Below, one piece after another: positions 16,732 to 25,228 of a stretch of DNA of 64,000 bases. The notes beneath the pieces are model-generated. The model made no database searches. It had not been told where the DNA came from and was given only the letters and a program-made list of their open reading frames with translations. The position numbers were made by a program, and so were the translations under genes. This stretch comes from UBA1672 sp964352665. Lineage in GTDB: Bacteria > Pseudomonadota > Alphaproteobacteria > Micavibrionales > Micavibrionaceae. How positions within the stretch are numbered: the first letter of the stretch is position 1; every line of letters starts with the position of its first letter. The DNA lies in contig CAYGSJ010000004.1 of assembly GCA_964352665.1 (NCBI GenBank), positions 62,001 through 126,000 of the forward strand. Direction: 5' to 3'.

Positions 16732-17970
16732 ATGGGCATACCGCATCCCGAATATAACTTCAAGCGTATTGTCGCAATTACAGTATTTGTTATTGCTTTT
16801 CAGGCTATTTGTCTGACGGCGTATGCCTATGATTCACTCTTTATCATTGATGATATAAAGGTGGATGTTACGGCCGAGAACTCCGTGATGGCTCAGAATC
16901 AGGCTTTTGAGCTGGCGCAACAGCAAGCCTTTGAAGCTTTAACACAGAGAATGGTTGAGGAAGCACAGGCAAATTCGGTTGAAATGCCGGATATGCTGAC
17001 TATTTCTTCTCTTGTCAAAGATTATGAGGTTACGGATGAACAGCTTTCGGCCGTTCGTTATATTGGAACATACCGCTTTCGCTTTCGTGAAGATGCAGTT
17101 AGCCAGTTCTTTTCAGTATCGGGCTTAACTTTTACAGAGACCAGCAGCCGGCCTCTTCTGGTTTTACCTGTTTTTCAGATTAATGGCAGGAATACACTGT
17201 GGTCGGAAAATAACATATGGATGCAGGCGTGGGCGTCCGCAAAATTGTCAGGGGGACTCGTTCCAGTAGAAGTGCCAATCGGCGATTTGATGGATATAAG
17301 TGATATCGATGAAAATCAGGCATTAAGTTATGAACGCCATAAACTTGATCGTATGCTAGGGCGTTATAACGCAAAAGAAGCGGCCATTATGATTGGTGTC
17401 CCTGATGCGGCCCTCTCGGAGTCTTCAGACTTTAGTGCAGCAGCCATAGGTCGTCTCAGGATTAGCGTATACAGAACTGACCGCGCCGAGGCTGAGCATG
17501 TTCAGGATTTAATCATAGAATCGAATGGCAAGGAGTCAGTTGAAGAACTTTATGAACGCGGCGTAACAAGAGCCTATCAGGCCCTTCAGAAGGATTGGAA
17601 ATCTAAAACCCTGTCAAGCGCGGAGCAAAGCCAAAAATATGTTGTTCGGGTTACATATCGTAATCTTGATCAATGGACGCGCATTCAAAGAGAGCTTGGA
17701 AATGTACCAGGGCTTCATAATTTGAGCGTTACATTACTCAAAAGGAATGAAGCACATCTTTCATTTTCTTTTCGTGGCGATGAACTGCGCTTAAGGGATT
17801 TGCTAAAGCGTTCAAATTATTACTTAGGACAGACACATCAAAACGGAAACACGCCAGTGTATGATTTGGAGTATGGACAAAATAAAAAGACATCTAATGG
17901 ATTCTACCGTTCAGTAGAGCCCGCGTCAGGCAAATCTGATATACCTAAAAACGGTATTCACACCTTCTGA
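16732..17970 (+). CDS. DUF2066 domain protein, exported
   Basis: The 412-residue protein has an N-terminal signal-like segment (about 12-33, ending ICLTAYAYD). A conserved DUF2066 core follows, recognisable from IDDIKVDVTAENSVMAQNQA and the QQQAFEALTQRM helix. Function is unknown in the family. The arrangement DUF2066 - PerM - HdaA recurs in alphaproteobacteria, so the call rests on both domain and neighbours. AGAGG lies five bases before the ATG. The C-terminal 60 residues are polar and poorly conserved. Followed 74 bp later by the perM-like gene. Confidence 0.8.
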   Translation: MGIPHPEYNFKRIVAITVFVIAFQAICLTAYAYDSLFIIDDIKVDVTAENSVMAQNQAFELAQQQAFEALTQRMVEEAQANSVEMPDMLTISSLVKDYEVTDEQLSAVRYIGTYRFRFREDAVSQFFSVSGLTFTETSSRPLLVLPVFQINGRNTLWSENNIWMQAWASAKLSGGLVPVEVPIGDLMDISDIDENQALSYERHKLDRMLGRYNAKEAAIMIGVPDAALSESSDFSAAAIGRLRISVYRTDRAEAEHVQDLIIESNGKESVEELYERGVTRAYQALQKDWKSKTLSSAEQSQKYVVRVTYRNLDQWTRIQRELGNVPGLHNLSVTLLKRNEAHLSFSFRGDELRLRDLLKRSNYYLGQTHQNGNTPVYDLEYGQNKKTSNGFYRSVEPASGKSDIPKNGIHTF

Positions 17971-18044
17971 AACAGAAAGAAAAAACATGTTCTTTAATTT
18001 TATAGAGCCTTTTGTAAATTGGCACGAGAAGGAGCACATTTCCA

Positions 18045-19157
18045 ATGACCACTAGGCCCTTGAAGGCATCGACCCATTTTATTTTTTGGGTGTGTGCGCT
18101 GTTTGTTTTTATTTTAACTATTGCTTTGTTCAAAGAGGTTTTGCTTCCTTTTGTCTTAGGAACAGCAGTTGCCTATTTGCTTAATCCTTTTGTGAACAAG
18201 CTAGGCCAGATCGGTATTGCCAGAGCGCCAGCCTCTTTAATGATTCTAGGCGGTTTTATTATTCTGATTGTCAGTTTTGCCGCAGCGATTTCACCGATTG
18301 TGTTTCGCGAGATGTCACAATTTATTGACGATTTCCCAGTGTATATTGATAAATTCTGGGAGTTGGTTACGCCCTTAACCAACCAGTTGGATCAATATAT
18401 AGGATATTCCGACGACGAGACCGCGAAACAGTTTTTAAAAGATAATGTTGGCTCTGCTCTTGGTATTGCGAATATTACAGCCCAAAAAATTGCCTCTGGC
18501 GGCATGGCGGTTCTGGATATGATATCCATTACAATTTTTATGCCGATCGTTGCTTATTTTATGATGAAAGAATGGCCAAGAGTAACAAGATGGGTTACTG
18601 ATTTAATACCAAGACATTCGGAAGATGTGGCTATGGGTTTACTAAAACAAATTGATCAGAAACTATCGGGATTTGTGAGAGGGCAAGTTACTGTCGCTCT
18701 TTTCCTGGGGATTTCTTATGCCATTGCTCTGTCACTTGCGGGGCTTAAATACGGAATTCTTATTGGTCTGACATCAGGCGTTTTATCCATTATTCCGATG
18801 GTTGGATCGGCAATTGGTTTGATTGTGAGTGTTTGTGTCGCATGGTTTCAAACTGGTGAATTAACTTTTGTTGCCTTGATTGCAGCTATTTTTATTATAG
18901 GCCAGCTTATTGAAGGTAATTTTTTAACACCAAAACTTGTGGGTAATAGTGTGGGGTTGCATCCTCTTTGGGTTTTCTTCGCTTTGCTAGCAGGGGCTAG
19001 CTTGCTGGGGATTCTGGGGATGTTTTTAGCAGTTCCAATTGCAGCGGTGGCCGGTGTTCTGTTATCCTTTGCGCTAACTAAATACAAGTCGAGTGCATAT
19101 TATCAGGATTCTGATAAACTTGCCGACTCGAATCAAAAAACAAAAAGCAAAGTTTAA
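18045..19157 (+). CDS. AI-2E/PerM family membrane transporter
   Basis: A polytopic inner-membrane protein of 370 residues. It has paired N-terminal helices (residues 11-80), a central soluble segment with QFIDDFPVYIDKFWELV, and C-terminal helices including YAIALSLAGLKYGILIGLTSG and LLGILGMFLAVPIAAV. The family includes PerM, the AI-2 exporter TqsA and Na/H antiporter-like members; the substrate cannot be read from sequence. The stop is four bases before the HdaA ATG, so the two are almost certainly co-transcribed. Confidence 0.88.
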   Translation: MTTRPLKASTHFIFWVCALFVFILTIALFKEVLLPFVLGTAVAYLLNPFVNKLGQIGIARAPASLMILGGFIILIVSFAAAISPIVFREMSQFIDDFPVYIDKFWELVTPLTNQLDQYIGYSDDETAKQFLKDNVGSALGIANITAQKIASGGMAVLDMISITIFMPIVAYFMMKEWPRVTRWVTDLIPRHSEDVAMGLLKQIDQKLSGFVRGQVTVALFLGISYAIALSLAGLKYGILIGLTSGVLSIIPMVGSAIGLIVSVCVAWFQTGELTFVALIAAIFIIGQLIEGNFLTPKLVGNSVGLHPLWVFFALLAGASLLGILGMFLAVPIAAVAGVLLSFALTKYKSSAYYQDSDKLADSNQKTKSKV

Positions 19158-19161
19158 AAAC

Positions 19162-19866
19162 ATGTTTGGCGCTACGCGAAAAAAGCTGCAACAAATCCCT
19201 CTTGATTTTGGATCAAGGCACGCTTTTGAACGCTCTGATTTTCATATAGGCAAGAGTAATCGTGATGCTGTCGGCTGGATTGATCGTTGGCCTGATTGGC
19301 CGGCGCCCGTTTTGATTTTGCAAGGAGAAGCAGCCAGCGGTAAAAGCCATTTGGCGGCCGTGTGGCAGGATAAATCCGGTGCTGTTTTGATTAAACCTGA
19401 AGAACTATTGAAGAAAAGTGCCGGAGAAATTTGTGATTTAGGGCAGGCTTTTGTTCTCGATAGTCTTGATCCGTGGCTTGGTGATCGTGATGCCGAAACG
19501 ACATTGTTTCATCTTTATAACATGCTTAAAGAAGAGCAAAAAACGATGATGATTACGATGCGGATGTCTCCGACCCAGTCTGATTTTATTATAGCTGATC
19601 TGGCTTCTAGATTTCGTGCAGCGCCAACAGTTACTATTCATACACCTGATGATATGTTGTTGGCATCCGTGATGATAAAGCTTTTTAGTGATCGTCAGTT
19701 AAATGTAAATAATGATGTGATTTCGTATCTTTTGCCCCGAATTGAAAGGTCTTTTTCTGCGGCGCGTGATATTGTCGAACGTGCAGATCACATGGCGTTA
19801 TCCGAGAAGAGGGGCATTTCGGTCCCCCTGATGCGCAAAGTTTTAAGCGAGATGCTTGAGTATTAA
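19162..19866 (+). CDS. hdaA: HdaA-like DnaA paralogue (regulator of replication initiation)
   Basis: 234 residues starting MFGATRKKLQQIPLDFG. HdaA/Hda acts with the sliding clamp to stimulate ATP hydrolysis by DnaA after initiation. The N-terminal QIPLDF resembles the clamp-binding peptide of Hda proteins. Walker A is present as GEAASGKSHLAAVW; the Walker B stretch reads AFVLDSLDPW. The AAA lid and arginine-containing IERSFSAARDIVERAD follow, and the DNA-binding domain IV of DnaA is absent, as expected. An in-frame upstream ATG (19093) lies inside perM and is rejected. Convergent with the thioesterase gene four bases away. Confidence 0.9.
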   Translation: MFGATRKKLQQIPLDFGSRHAFERSDFHIGKSNRDAVGWIDRWPDWPAPVLILQGEAASGKSHLAAVWQDKSGAVLIKPEELLKKSAGEICDLGQAFVLDSLDPWLGDRDAETTLFHLYNMLKEEQKTMMITMRMSPTQSDFIIADLASRFRAAPTVTIHTPDDMLLASVMIKLFSDRQLNVNNDVISYLLPRIERSFSAARDIVERADHMALSEKRGISVPLMRKVLSEMLEY

Positions 19867-19870
19867 TTTT

Positions 19871-20851
19871 TTATGAAGGCTCTGTGTCGTGTGTATGCAG
19901 TCTGACCTGCCCAGCTACAATCTCTTCGCCATTTTGATTATGGATCATCACGCGGCTTAAAGGAGTATTTCCATCAATCCTATAAGCTTTACCTTCAGCA
20001 GTCAGTACATCGCCGAGTTTGGGGTAGCCTAAAAAGTCGGTATTTGCACTTAAGGTACCATAGGACCTTCCTGCTGGCAGGGTTTCCAGTAAAGCGTAGC
20101 AAGCCGCGGCATCAACAAGTGTGAGTGCTACGCCGCCATGAAGCCTTTTTGGGCTTCTCGTGTTTAGTTGGTGTTTTTCAACCACCATACGAAGAGATAC
20201 GCGTGCTTTCTCTATCTGTTCTATGGTTATTCCATTTCCTTCAATAACCGGGTTCGGTGCTTCACGCCTTTGAAGTGCTTCCAGAAATTCTCTTCCACAT
20301 AAACCCCGCCCATCAAAAACTCTTTTCTCTGCGGGGCGCTCAAATGCTGGTTGTATATGTCCTCTCAAATAACGAGCACGAGAGTCGTAGACACCTAACC
20401 TTACCTGACCGCCAGCAACCACCTCACGCTTTTGATTTTTGATTAAAACTTTACAAAGGGGCATGCTCCCTTTTGGTTGTGCAGCCCAGCCGGAGACTGT
20501 TAATGTATCTCCTAGTCTTGCGGCTCTGGTAAAGTCGGTGTTGGTGCTCATAACACGGTATGATTTTCCGGGAGGCAAAGTTGTAAGGAGGGCATAACAA
20601 GCAGCAAGGTCGATGAGTGTTAGTGTAATCCCACCATGTAAAGAGCCTGTGCCACGTGTATTGGTTTGGTGTTCTTTTACTGTCATTTGAAGCTGCACGC
20701 TTTTTTCACCGATGGAATGAATTTTGATTCCATTATTATCAACTACGGGATTTGAAATAGCCCCAACTTGAAGCGCCTCCAAGAATTTTGGGCCAGCTAG
20801 GTTGACCACAAAGGGGCCGTCATCTCTAGAATCGCTTGGTGTGCTCATCAT
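19871..20851 (-). CDS. Tandem double-hotdog PaaI-family thioesterase
   Basis: Two 4HBT/PaaI-type hotdog domains are fused, about residues 20-150 and 185-315. Each carries the same diagnostic block: NTR(G/S)xxxLHGG followed by LTLxDxAACYALLxTLPxG(K/R)SY and (N)TDFxxxxxLGDxLTxxG. PaaI-like thioesterases hydrolyse acyl-CoA thioesters; the HGG...D/T pattern is that of the active site, and both copies retain it. Normal family members are single-domain and dimerise, so this chain could form an intramolecular dimer. The ATG at 20851 or 20848 is likely; a TTG at 20857 is also in frame. Substrate unknown. Confidence 0.87.
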   Translation of the reverse strand: MMSTPSDSRDDGPFVVNLAGPKFLEALQVGAISNPVVDNNGIKIHSIGEKSVQLQMTVKEHQTNTRGTGSLHGGITLTLIDLAACYALLTTLPPGKSYRVMSTNTDFTRAARLGDTLTVSGWAAQPKGSMPLCKVLIKNQKREVVAGGQVRLGVYDSRARYLRGHIQPAFERPAEKRVFDGRGLCGREFLEALQRREAPNPVIEGNGITIEQIEKARVSLRMVVEKHQLNTRSPKRLHGGVALTLVDAAACYALLETLPAGRSYGTLSANTDFLGYPKLGDVLTAEGKAYRIDGNTPLSRVMIHNQNGEEIVAGQVRLHTHDTEPS

Positions 20852-20928
20852 CTTCAACTCAAAATTTAAGTGCGCACAGGACCATAAAGAGTGTTCTGGA
20901 AAATTGCAAACTTTTTGAAAAAGGAGGA

Positions 20929-20973
20929 GCCCGGACGCATTTGGGTGTGAGTGAGTGTGATCTGCGTCCGGGC
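20929..20973 (-). terminator. Perfect 11-bp hairpin followed on the minus strand by a pyrimidine/T run
   Basis: 20929-20939 and 20963-20973 are exact inverted repeats of GCCCGGACGCA with a 23-nt loop. Read on the minus strand the hairpin is followed by CTCCTCCTTTTT, as expected for a rho-independent terminator of the diguanylate cyclase gene or of a short RNA. The loop is longer than usual for a simple terminator. A second stem, ACCTGCC/GGCAGGT, lies beside it at about 20982-21019. Confidence 0.5.
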
Positions 20974-21032
20974 CTTGGGGTTACCTGCCGTAGGGTTTGG
21001 GTCAAGGGAATGGGCAGGTCAGAAGCCTTAAC

Positions 21033-21716
21033 TTAATGTGCCATCTGTTTCTTGGTTTCCTTTTGCTCGTACATACCTTTATCAGCGGCTTCGACGATCG
21101 TTTCTATGGTATCGCCCTTTTTGTATTCTTTTAGTCCGAGGCTGGCCTTGATCCGGATTTTGGTTCCCTTCCAATCAAAGGTCAGCGCATTGAGGCTTTG
21201 CCCTAGTTTGCGGGCTCTATCCATTGCCATGGAAATGGAGGTATTCGAAAACAAAATGATAAATTCGTCACCGCCGATGCGGGATGCTATATCCATGCAA
21301 CGAATCGTATCATTCAGAAAATCACCAACGATTTTTAGAGCTTTGTCACCGGCTTGATGGCCAAATGTGTCGTTTATATATTTGAAGTCATCCAGATCGA
21401 TCATAATCAGAATGCCGCCCTGATTATGTCCGCGGTTTGTGCGCTCTAGCTCTCCTTCAAAAGCTTTATAAAAGCCACGACGATTTGTCAGTTTTGTTAA
21501 TTCATCCGTGGTCAGCATATTTTCTAAAGAAGCAATCCGCTTGTCTTTTGCGCGGAGATCGCGCTCTGCAGTTTCAAGCATGTCATACGCAGTTTTGAGT
21601 AACGTACTCGTATTCGTATGAAATGACGAAGAATAGGGGCTTTTCTTAAGAAAATTGAAAAGACTACTCTTTTGATTCTGTTTGTCTGTCAGCGTGTTCT
21701 GTACAATTTGTGTCAT
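21033..21716 (-). CDS. Diguanylate cyclase (single GGDEF domain, soluble)
   Basis: Makes c-di-GMP from two GTP. A short N-terminal helical region (about 1-65) leads into the GGDEF domain, starting DELTKLTNRRGFY and including the metal-binding DLDDFKYINDTFGHQAGD. The active loop IGGDEF is intact. Five residues before it is RCMD, an RxxD inhibitory site for product feedback. No sensor domain or membrane segment is visible. AAGGG seven bases upstream fixes the ATG at 21716; an ATG at 21737 is in frame but less favoured. The 5' leader contains a small hairpin (TATCTC/GAGATA at 21760-21778) that does not match a c-di-GMP riboswitch. Confidence 0.93.
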   Translation of the reverse strand: MTQIVQNTLTDKQNQKSSLFNFLKKSPYSSSFHTNTSTLLKTAYDMLETAERDLRAKDKRIASLENMLTTDELTKLTNRRGFYKAFEGELERTNRGHNQGGILIMIDLDDFKYINDTFGHQAGDKALKIVGDFLNDTIRCMDIASRIGGDEFIILFSNTSISMAMDRARKLGQSLNALTFDWKGTKIRIKASLGLKEYKKGDTIETIVEAADKGMYEQKETKKQMAH

Positions 21717-22013
21717 GGTACTACCCTTCATAATCATTAGGCATCAGTGCCTGTTTATTTATCTCCCGGTAAGAGATATGCGAAGGGTGTGCCAGTTATG
21801 GTAAAAATACTGTGTTTTGTTTTTTATCAAACACTTATAAGTATTTTGAGGTAGATTTTTAGCACAAGAATTAGCTCAAAGCAGGATTTTTTCCGGCATT
21901 TTTAACCTGTGGAGAGGAAGACTTTGCCGTAATACAAGGATTACCCTTTCGGCACATCCTTGTTTAGGGTATGATAAATAAGATCATTATAAGGATTGGG
22001 CATAAATATTTTG

Positions 22014-22880
22014 ATGAATTTTCAAAGCGATACATGTCAACGGGCGGTTTTTTACCTGTTTTTTTGGTTTTCATTGGTTTTCTTACCTTTAAAAGCACAT
22101 GCAGCCCTTGATCCTGCACGCGCTGCGGGTCTTGTGCCGCATAAGGCACTATATGATATTCGTCTTTCGGCCAGGAAAAGCAGCGCCAATGTTGCTGATA
22201 TCAAGGGTACTATGCTGTATGAATGGCAGCCATCCTGTGATGCCTGGATCACCAATCACCGCTTTGATATGCGATACGACTATATTGAAGTACCACCGGT
22301 TCATATCACAAGCGATTTTACTACATATGAAGCATTTGATGGCAAGAGCATGAATTTTGCGCTTCAAAGAAAGCGCGGTGGCGTTGTTCTTGAGGAAATC
22401 CGAGGTAATGCGCATACGGATGAGTCAAACTCTGCCATTTATTCTATGCCTGCGGGCTTGGAATTTGATTTTCCTGAAGGTACGCTTTTCCCCATGACAC
22501 ATACTTTATCTGTGCTTAAAGAGATACAAGCCGGTAATAAGTTCTATAATGTAACCATGTTTGATGGTAGCGATACGGATGGCCCCGTTGATGTTAATAG
22601 CCTCGTTCTTGAAGAGGCGCACTATGAATTACCAAAGGAACATATAGAAGATATTGATCAGACATTGCTGGATAGTAAAAGTTGGGACCTGAGGCTTGCT
22701 TTTTTCCCCCGGAATACTTTTTCAGAAACCGCAGACTATGAAATGTCGCTTGTTTTTCATGAAAATGGCGTGGTTACGGATATGGTCGTTGATTATTCTG
22801 ATTTTTCTGTAAAGCAGACTTTACGTGCGTTAGAGCTTTTAAACGATACTTGTGATTTGTCAGATAAAGGGGAACAATAA
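22014..22880 (+). CDS. EipB-like cell-envelope integrity protein (DUF1849)
   Basis: A 288-residue periplasmic protein. It starts with a signal peptide (hydrophobic VFYLFFWFSLVFLPL, cleavage after AHA), then LVPHKALYDIRLSARKSS, the conserved opening of DUF1849. In Brucella, EipB maintains envelope integrity and has a disulfide between two conserved cysteines; here SCDAW (about residue 74) and DTCDL near the C-terminus are the likely pair. ATG at 22014 is chosen because the signal peptide begins there; TTG codons at 21996 and 22011 are in frame, and no good ribosome site decides. An 8-bp inverted repeat lies about 50 bp upstream of the start. Confidence 0.8.
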   Translation: MNFQSDTCQRAVFYLFFWFSLVFLPLKAHAALDPARAAGLVPHKALYDIRLSARKSSANVADIKGTMLYEWQPSCDAWITNHRFDMRYDYIEVPPVHITSDFTTYEAFDGKSMNFALQRKRGGVVLEEIRGNAHTDESNSAIYSMPAGLEFDFPEGTLFPMTHTLSVLKEIQAGNKFYNVTMFDGSDTDGPVDVNSLVLEEAHYELPKEHIEDIDQTLLDSKSWDLRLAFFPRNTFSETADYEMSLVFHENGVVTDMVVDYSDFSVKQTLRALELLNDTCDLSDKGEQ

Positions 22881-23014
22881 GTTATGTATTACAAGTACTT
22901 TAAAGAATTGCCGTATGTTATTAAAAAGTTTAATGATTTTAACTTTTTTGCAACGCATAATGAATAAGATGAACACGGGTGAAAACCAGAACTGATCAAG
23001 AAAAGTAAGTTTAT

Positions 23015-23443
23015 ATGGCTAAAAAAGTCCTTATTGTTGAAGATAATGAACTAAATATGAAGTTGTTCCGTGACCTTTTAGAAGCGCATGGCATAGATAC
23101 TGTACAAACTCGTGAGGGTAAATTAGCGTTTGATATGGCAAGAGAACATAAGCCAGATTTGATTATTATGGATATTCAGCTTCCTGAAGTGTCCGGTCTT
23201 GAAATCACAGAAAGACTGAAGGCTGATGAAGAACTGAAATCAATACCAGTTATTGCGGTGACGGCCTTTGCCATGAAAGGTGACGAGAAGAAAATTCGTG
23301 ACGGAGGGTGCGAAGATTATATTTCAAAGCCGATATCCGTTTCACGCTTCATTGAGGCTGTTGAAAAACATCTGCATGGGAAAGACACTGTTAGTGAGGA
23401 TGGGTCTTTAATTGGTAATGAACAACAGAAGGAAAGCTTATAA
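23015..23443 (+). CDS. divK: DivK-type single-domain response regulator
   Basis: A single receiver domain with the acidic pair in IVEDNEL, the phospho-Asp in LIIMDIQLPEVSG (about residue 53), the conserved Thr in AVTAFAM and the Lys in YISKPIS. DivK is a polarity and cell-cycle regulator in alphaproteobacteria, working with PleC, DivJ and the CckA-CtrA relay. Its stop and the pleD start share a base (TAATG), the divK-pleD operon known from Caulobacter and relatives. A 20-residue polar tail after the receiver is unremarkable. Three evenly spaced TTAA sites lie upstream (see findings). Confidence 0.93.
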   Translation: MAKKVLIVEDNELNMKLFRDLLEAHGIDTVQTREGKLAFDMAREHKPDLIIMDIQLPEVSGLEITERLKADEELKSIPVIAVTAFAMKGDEKKIRDGGCEDYISKPISVSRFIEAVEKHLHGKDTVSEDGSLIGNEQQKESL

Positions 23444-24948
23444 TGTCTGCACGCGTTCTTGTTGTTGATGATATAGAACCTAATGTGAAGCTTCTTGAAG
23501 CAAAACTTGCCTGTGAATATTATGAAGTCATTACAGCGACCAGTGGACAAGAAGCATTGAGACAGGTTGAAGAAGGCAAACCAGATATTGTTTTGCTGGA
23601 TGTGATGATGCCTGGTATGGACGGGTTCGAAGTGTGCTCACGCATAAAATCAAATCCTGATCATGCCCATATTCCTGTTGTTATGGTGACGGCATTGACG
23701 GATGTTCAGGACAAAGTGCGTGGGCTCGAGGCTGGCGCAGATGATTTTCTAAGCAAGCCTATTAACGATGTTGCCCTTATGGCGCGCGTTCGTTCGTTAG
23801 CTCGTCTAAAAATGGCTTTGGATGAATGGCGCATTCGTGAAAACGCAGCCAACCAGTTCGGAATCGTAAGCGAAAAAACCAATTTAATGAGCGAACCTGT
23901 TGAGGGCGCACGTATTTTGTTAATCGAAAGCAAAGAATTTGATCGTAAGAAAATTACAGATTCTTTGTCTGCGGATTTGAACATTGTTATGAGTGTTGAT
24001 AGCGGTATGAAGGGCATGGAACTCATCGCCAGTAACGATTTCGATATTCTGATTGTAAGTCTTAATCTTGAGGGAGAGGACGGCTTGCGACTTTGTTCTC
24101 ACCTAAGGTCTAACGAAAAAACACGAGCATTGCCTATTGTAATGATAGCAGAAGATCAAGATATGGATCGCGTGGCGCATGGACTTGAGATTGGTGCCCA
24201 TGATTATATTATGAGGCCCATAGAGAAAAGCGAACTGGTCGCTCGTATCCGGACCCAAATTCGTCGCAAAAGATTTCAGGAACGATTGCGTTCTACCTAC
24301 GAAATAAGTTTGTCCATGGCTCTGACAGACAGCCTAACAGGGCTCTATAACCGGCGCTATTTGGAAGTGCACTTGGAAAAGCTTATTGAAAGCAACGCAC
24401 AAAGCAAAAAAGCACTTGGCGTTATTATGATGGATATTGATCATTTTAAAGAAGTAAATGATACGCATGGCCATAAAGCCGGTGATGATGTTTTGCAGGT
24501 GTTTGCTGAAAGAATGAAAAACAATTTGCGAAGTTTTGACTTGGTGGCGCGTCTGGGCGGTGAAGAATTTGTAGCAATTTTACCTGATGTGTCGCCTGAG
24601 CGTGCTTATGTTGTTGCAGAACGTTTGCGCCGTTCTATTGCTGATGATCCTGTGCCGTGCAGTGTTGAAGGCGGTTTTTTAAACATTACAACCTCAGTCG
24701 GGGGTGCCATCATTAATAATGGAGGGCACGCCATTTCCTCCATATTAGAGCGCGCAGATAAATGCTTGTATGAGGCTAAAAATTCAGGTCGGAATTGTAC
24801 GGTTTTCGAAAATAAGGGTAAACTTGACCCTGATGAATATAAGGAAGTAGAAAGATCTTTTGATGATCTTCCTGTGCCCGAGAAGACAGAAAACCCCCAA
24901 GATATACAAACTGATGTGACCTCGGAGGAGGCATCGTCCGGTCAATAA
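23443..24948 (+). CDS. pleD: PleD-type response regulator diguanylate cyclase (REC-REC-GGDEF)
   Basis: 501 residues. Receiver 1 (about 1-125) has phospho-Asp in IVLLDVMMPGMDG. Receiver 2 (about 155-275) is degenerate, with DILIVSLNLEGEDG in place of the phospho-Asp site. The GGDEF domain (about 295-460) has DSLTGLYNRRY, DIDHFKEVNDTHGHKAGD and the active loop LGGEEF, preceded five residues earlier by RSFD, the RxxD inhibitory site. PleD couples phosphorylation to dimerisation and c-di-GMP synthesis during pole development. It starts one base into the divK stop, so the two are co-translated. A terminator follows. Confidence 0.95.
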   Translation: MSARVLVVDDIEPNVKLLEAKLACEYYEVITATSGQEALRQVEEGKPDIVLLDVMMPGMDGFEVCSRIKSNPDHAHIPVVMVTALTDVQDKVRGLEAGADDFLSKPINDVALMARVRSLARLKMALDEWRIRENAANQFGIVSEKTNLMSEPVEGARILLIESKEFDRKKITDSLSADLNIVMSVDSGMKGMELIASNDFDILIVSLNLEGEDGLRLCSHLRSNEKTRALPIVMIAEDQDMDRVAHGLEIGAHDYIMRPIEKSELVARIRTQIRRKRFQERLRSTYEISLSMALTDSLTGLYNRRYLEVHLEKLIESNAQSKKALGVIMMDIDHFKEVNDTHGHKAGDDVLQVFAERMKNNLRSFDLVARLGGEEFVAILPDVSPERAYVVAERLRRSIADDPVPCSVEGGFLNITTSVGGAIINNGGHAISSILERADKCLYEAKNSGRNCTVFENKGKLDPDEYKEVERSFDDLPVPEKTENPQDIQTDVTSEEASSGQ

Positions 24949-24951
24949 AAA

Positions 24952-24973
24952 AAACGCCCTGTTTAGGGCGTTT
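24952..24973. terminator. Bidirectional rho-independent terminator between pleD and rpmG
   Basis: Inverted repeat AAACGCCCT (24952-24960) and AGGGCGTTT (24965-24973) with a GTTT loop: a 9-bp stem. The A-run before it gives a U-tract for the minus-strand rpmG transcript, and TTTGGTCTTT follows for the pleD transcript. It sits exactly between the two convergent genes. Confidence 0.88.
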
Positions 24974-24995
24974 GGTCTTTAAAAACACGACTATT

Positions 24996-25199
24996 TTAGT
25001 GTTTCTTTGATGGCGGCATTTTCTTCTCTACAAATTCAACATGCATACCTTTTTTCCCGGTCTCAGGGTTTACGGCCCATGGATCGTATTTCTTTTTCTT
25101 GACCTTGTATTCCGCGCGTGTGCTGCGTTTCGTGTAATAGCGGTAGCCTGTACCTGCTTCACTTTCAAGTCTCACTTTTACGTATGACGCCTTTGCCAT
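24996..25199 (-). CDS. rpmG: 50S ribosomal protein L33, extended form
   Basis: Starts MAKASYVKVRLESEAGTGY and continues YYTKRSTRAEYKVKKKKYDP, the L33 pattern. The usual bacterial protein is about 55 residues; this has 67, with an insertion (WAVNPETGKKGM) before the conserved HVEFVE(K) end and a basic MPPSKKH tail. No zinc-ribbon cysteines, as in the C-minus type. AGGAG precedes the ATG and a strong promoter lies upstream. Confidence 0.95.
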   Translation of the reverse strand: MAKASYVKVRLESEAGTGYRYYTKRSTRAEYKVKKKKYDPWAVNPETGKKGMHVEFVEKKMPPSKKH

Positions 25200-25228
25200 T
25201 TTCTCGCTCCTAGTAATCTGAAGTCCGC

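Noticed and set aside
21717..22013. Possible c-di-GMP riboswitch upstream of the diguanylate cyclase
   Set aside because: Only small hairpins (TATCTC/GAGATA and GGCA/TGCC) are present; the conserved GEMM core is absent.
22921..22943. Canonical CtrA box before divK
   Set aside because: Spacing of the TTAA units is 5 bp, not 7; reported only as a weak observation.
22884..22967. 27-codon open frame between eipB and divK
   Set aside because: No ribosome site, low-complexity AT-rich translation, no known small-protein pattern.
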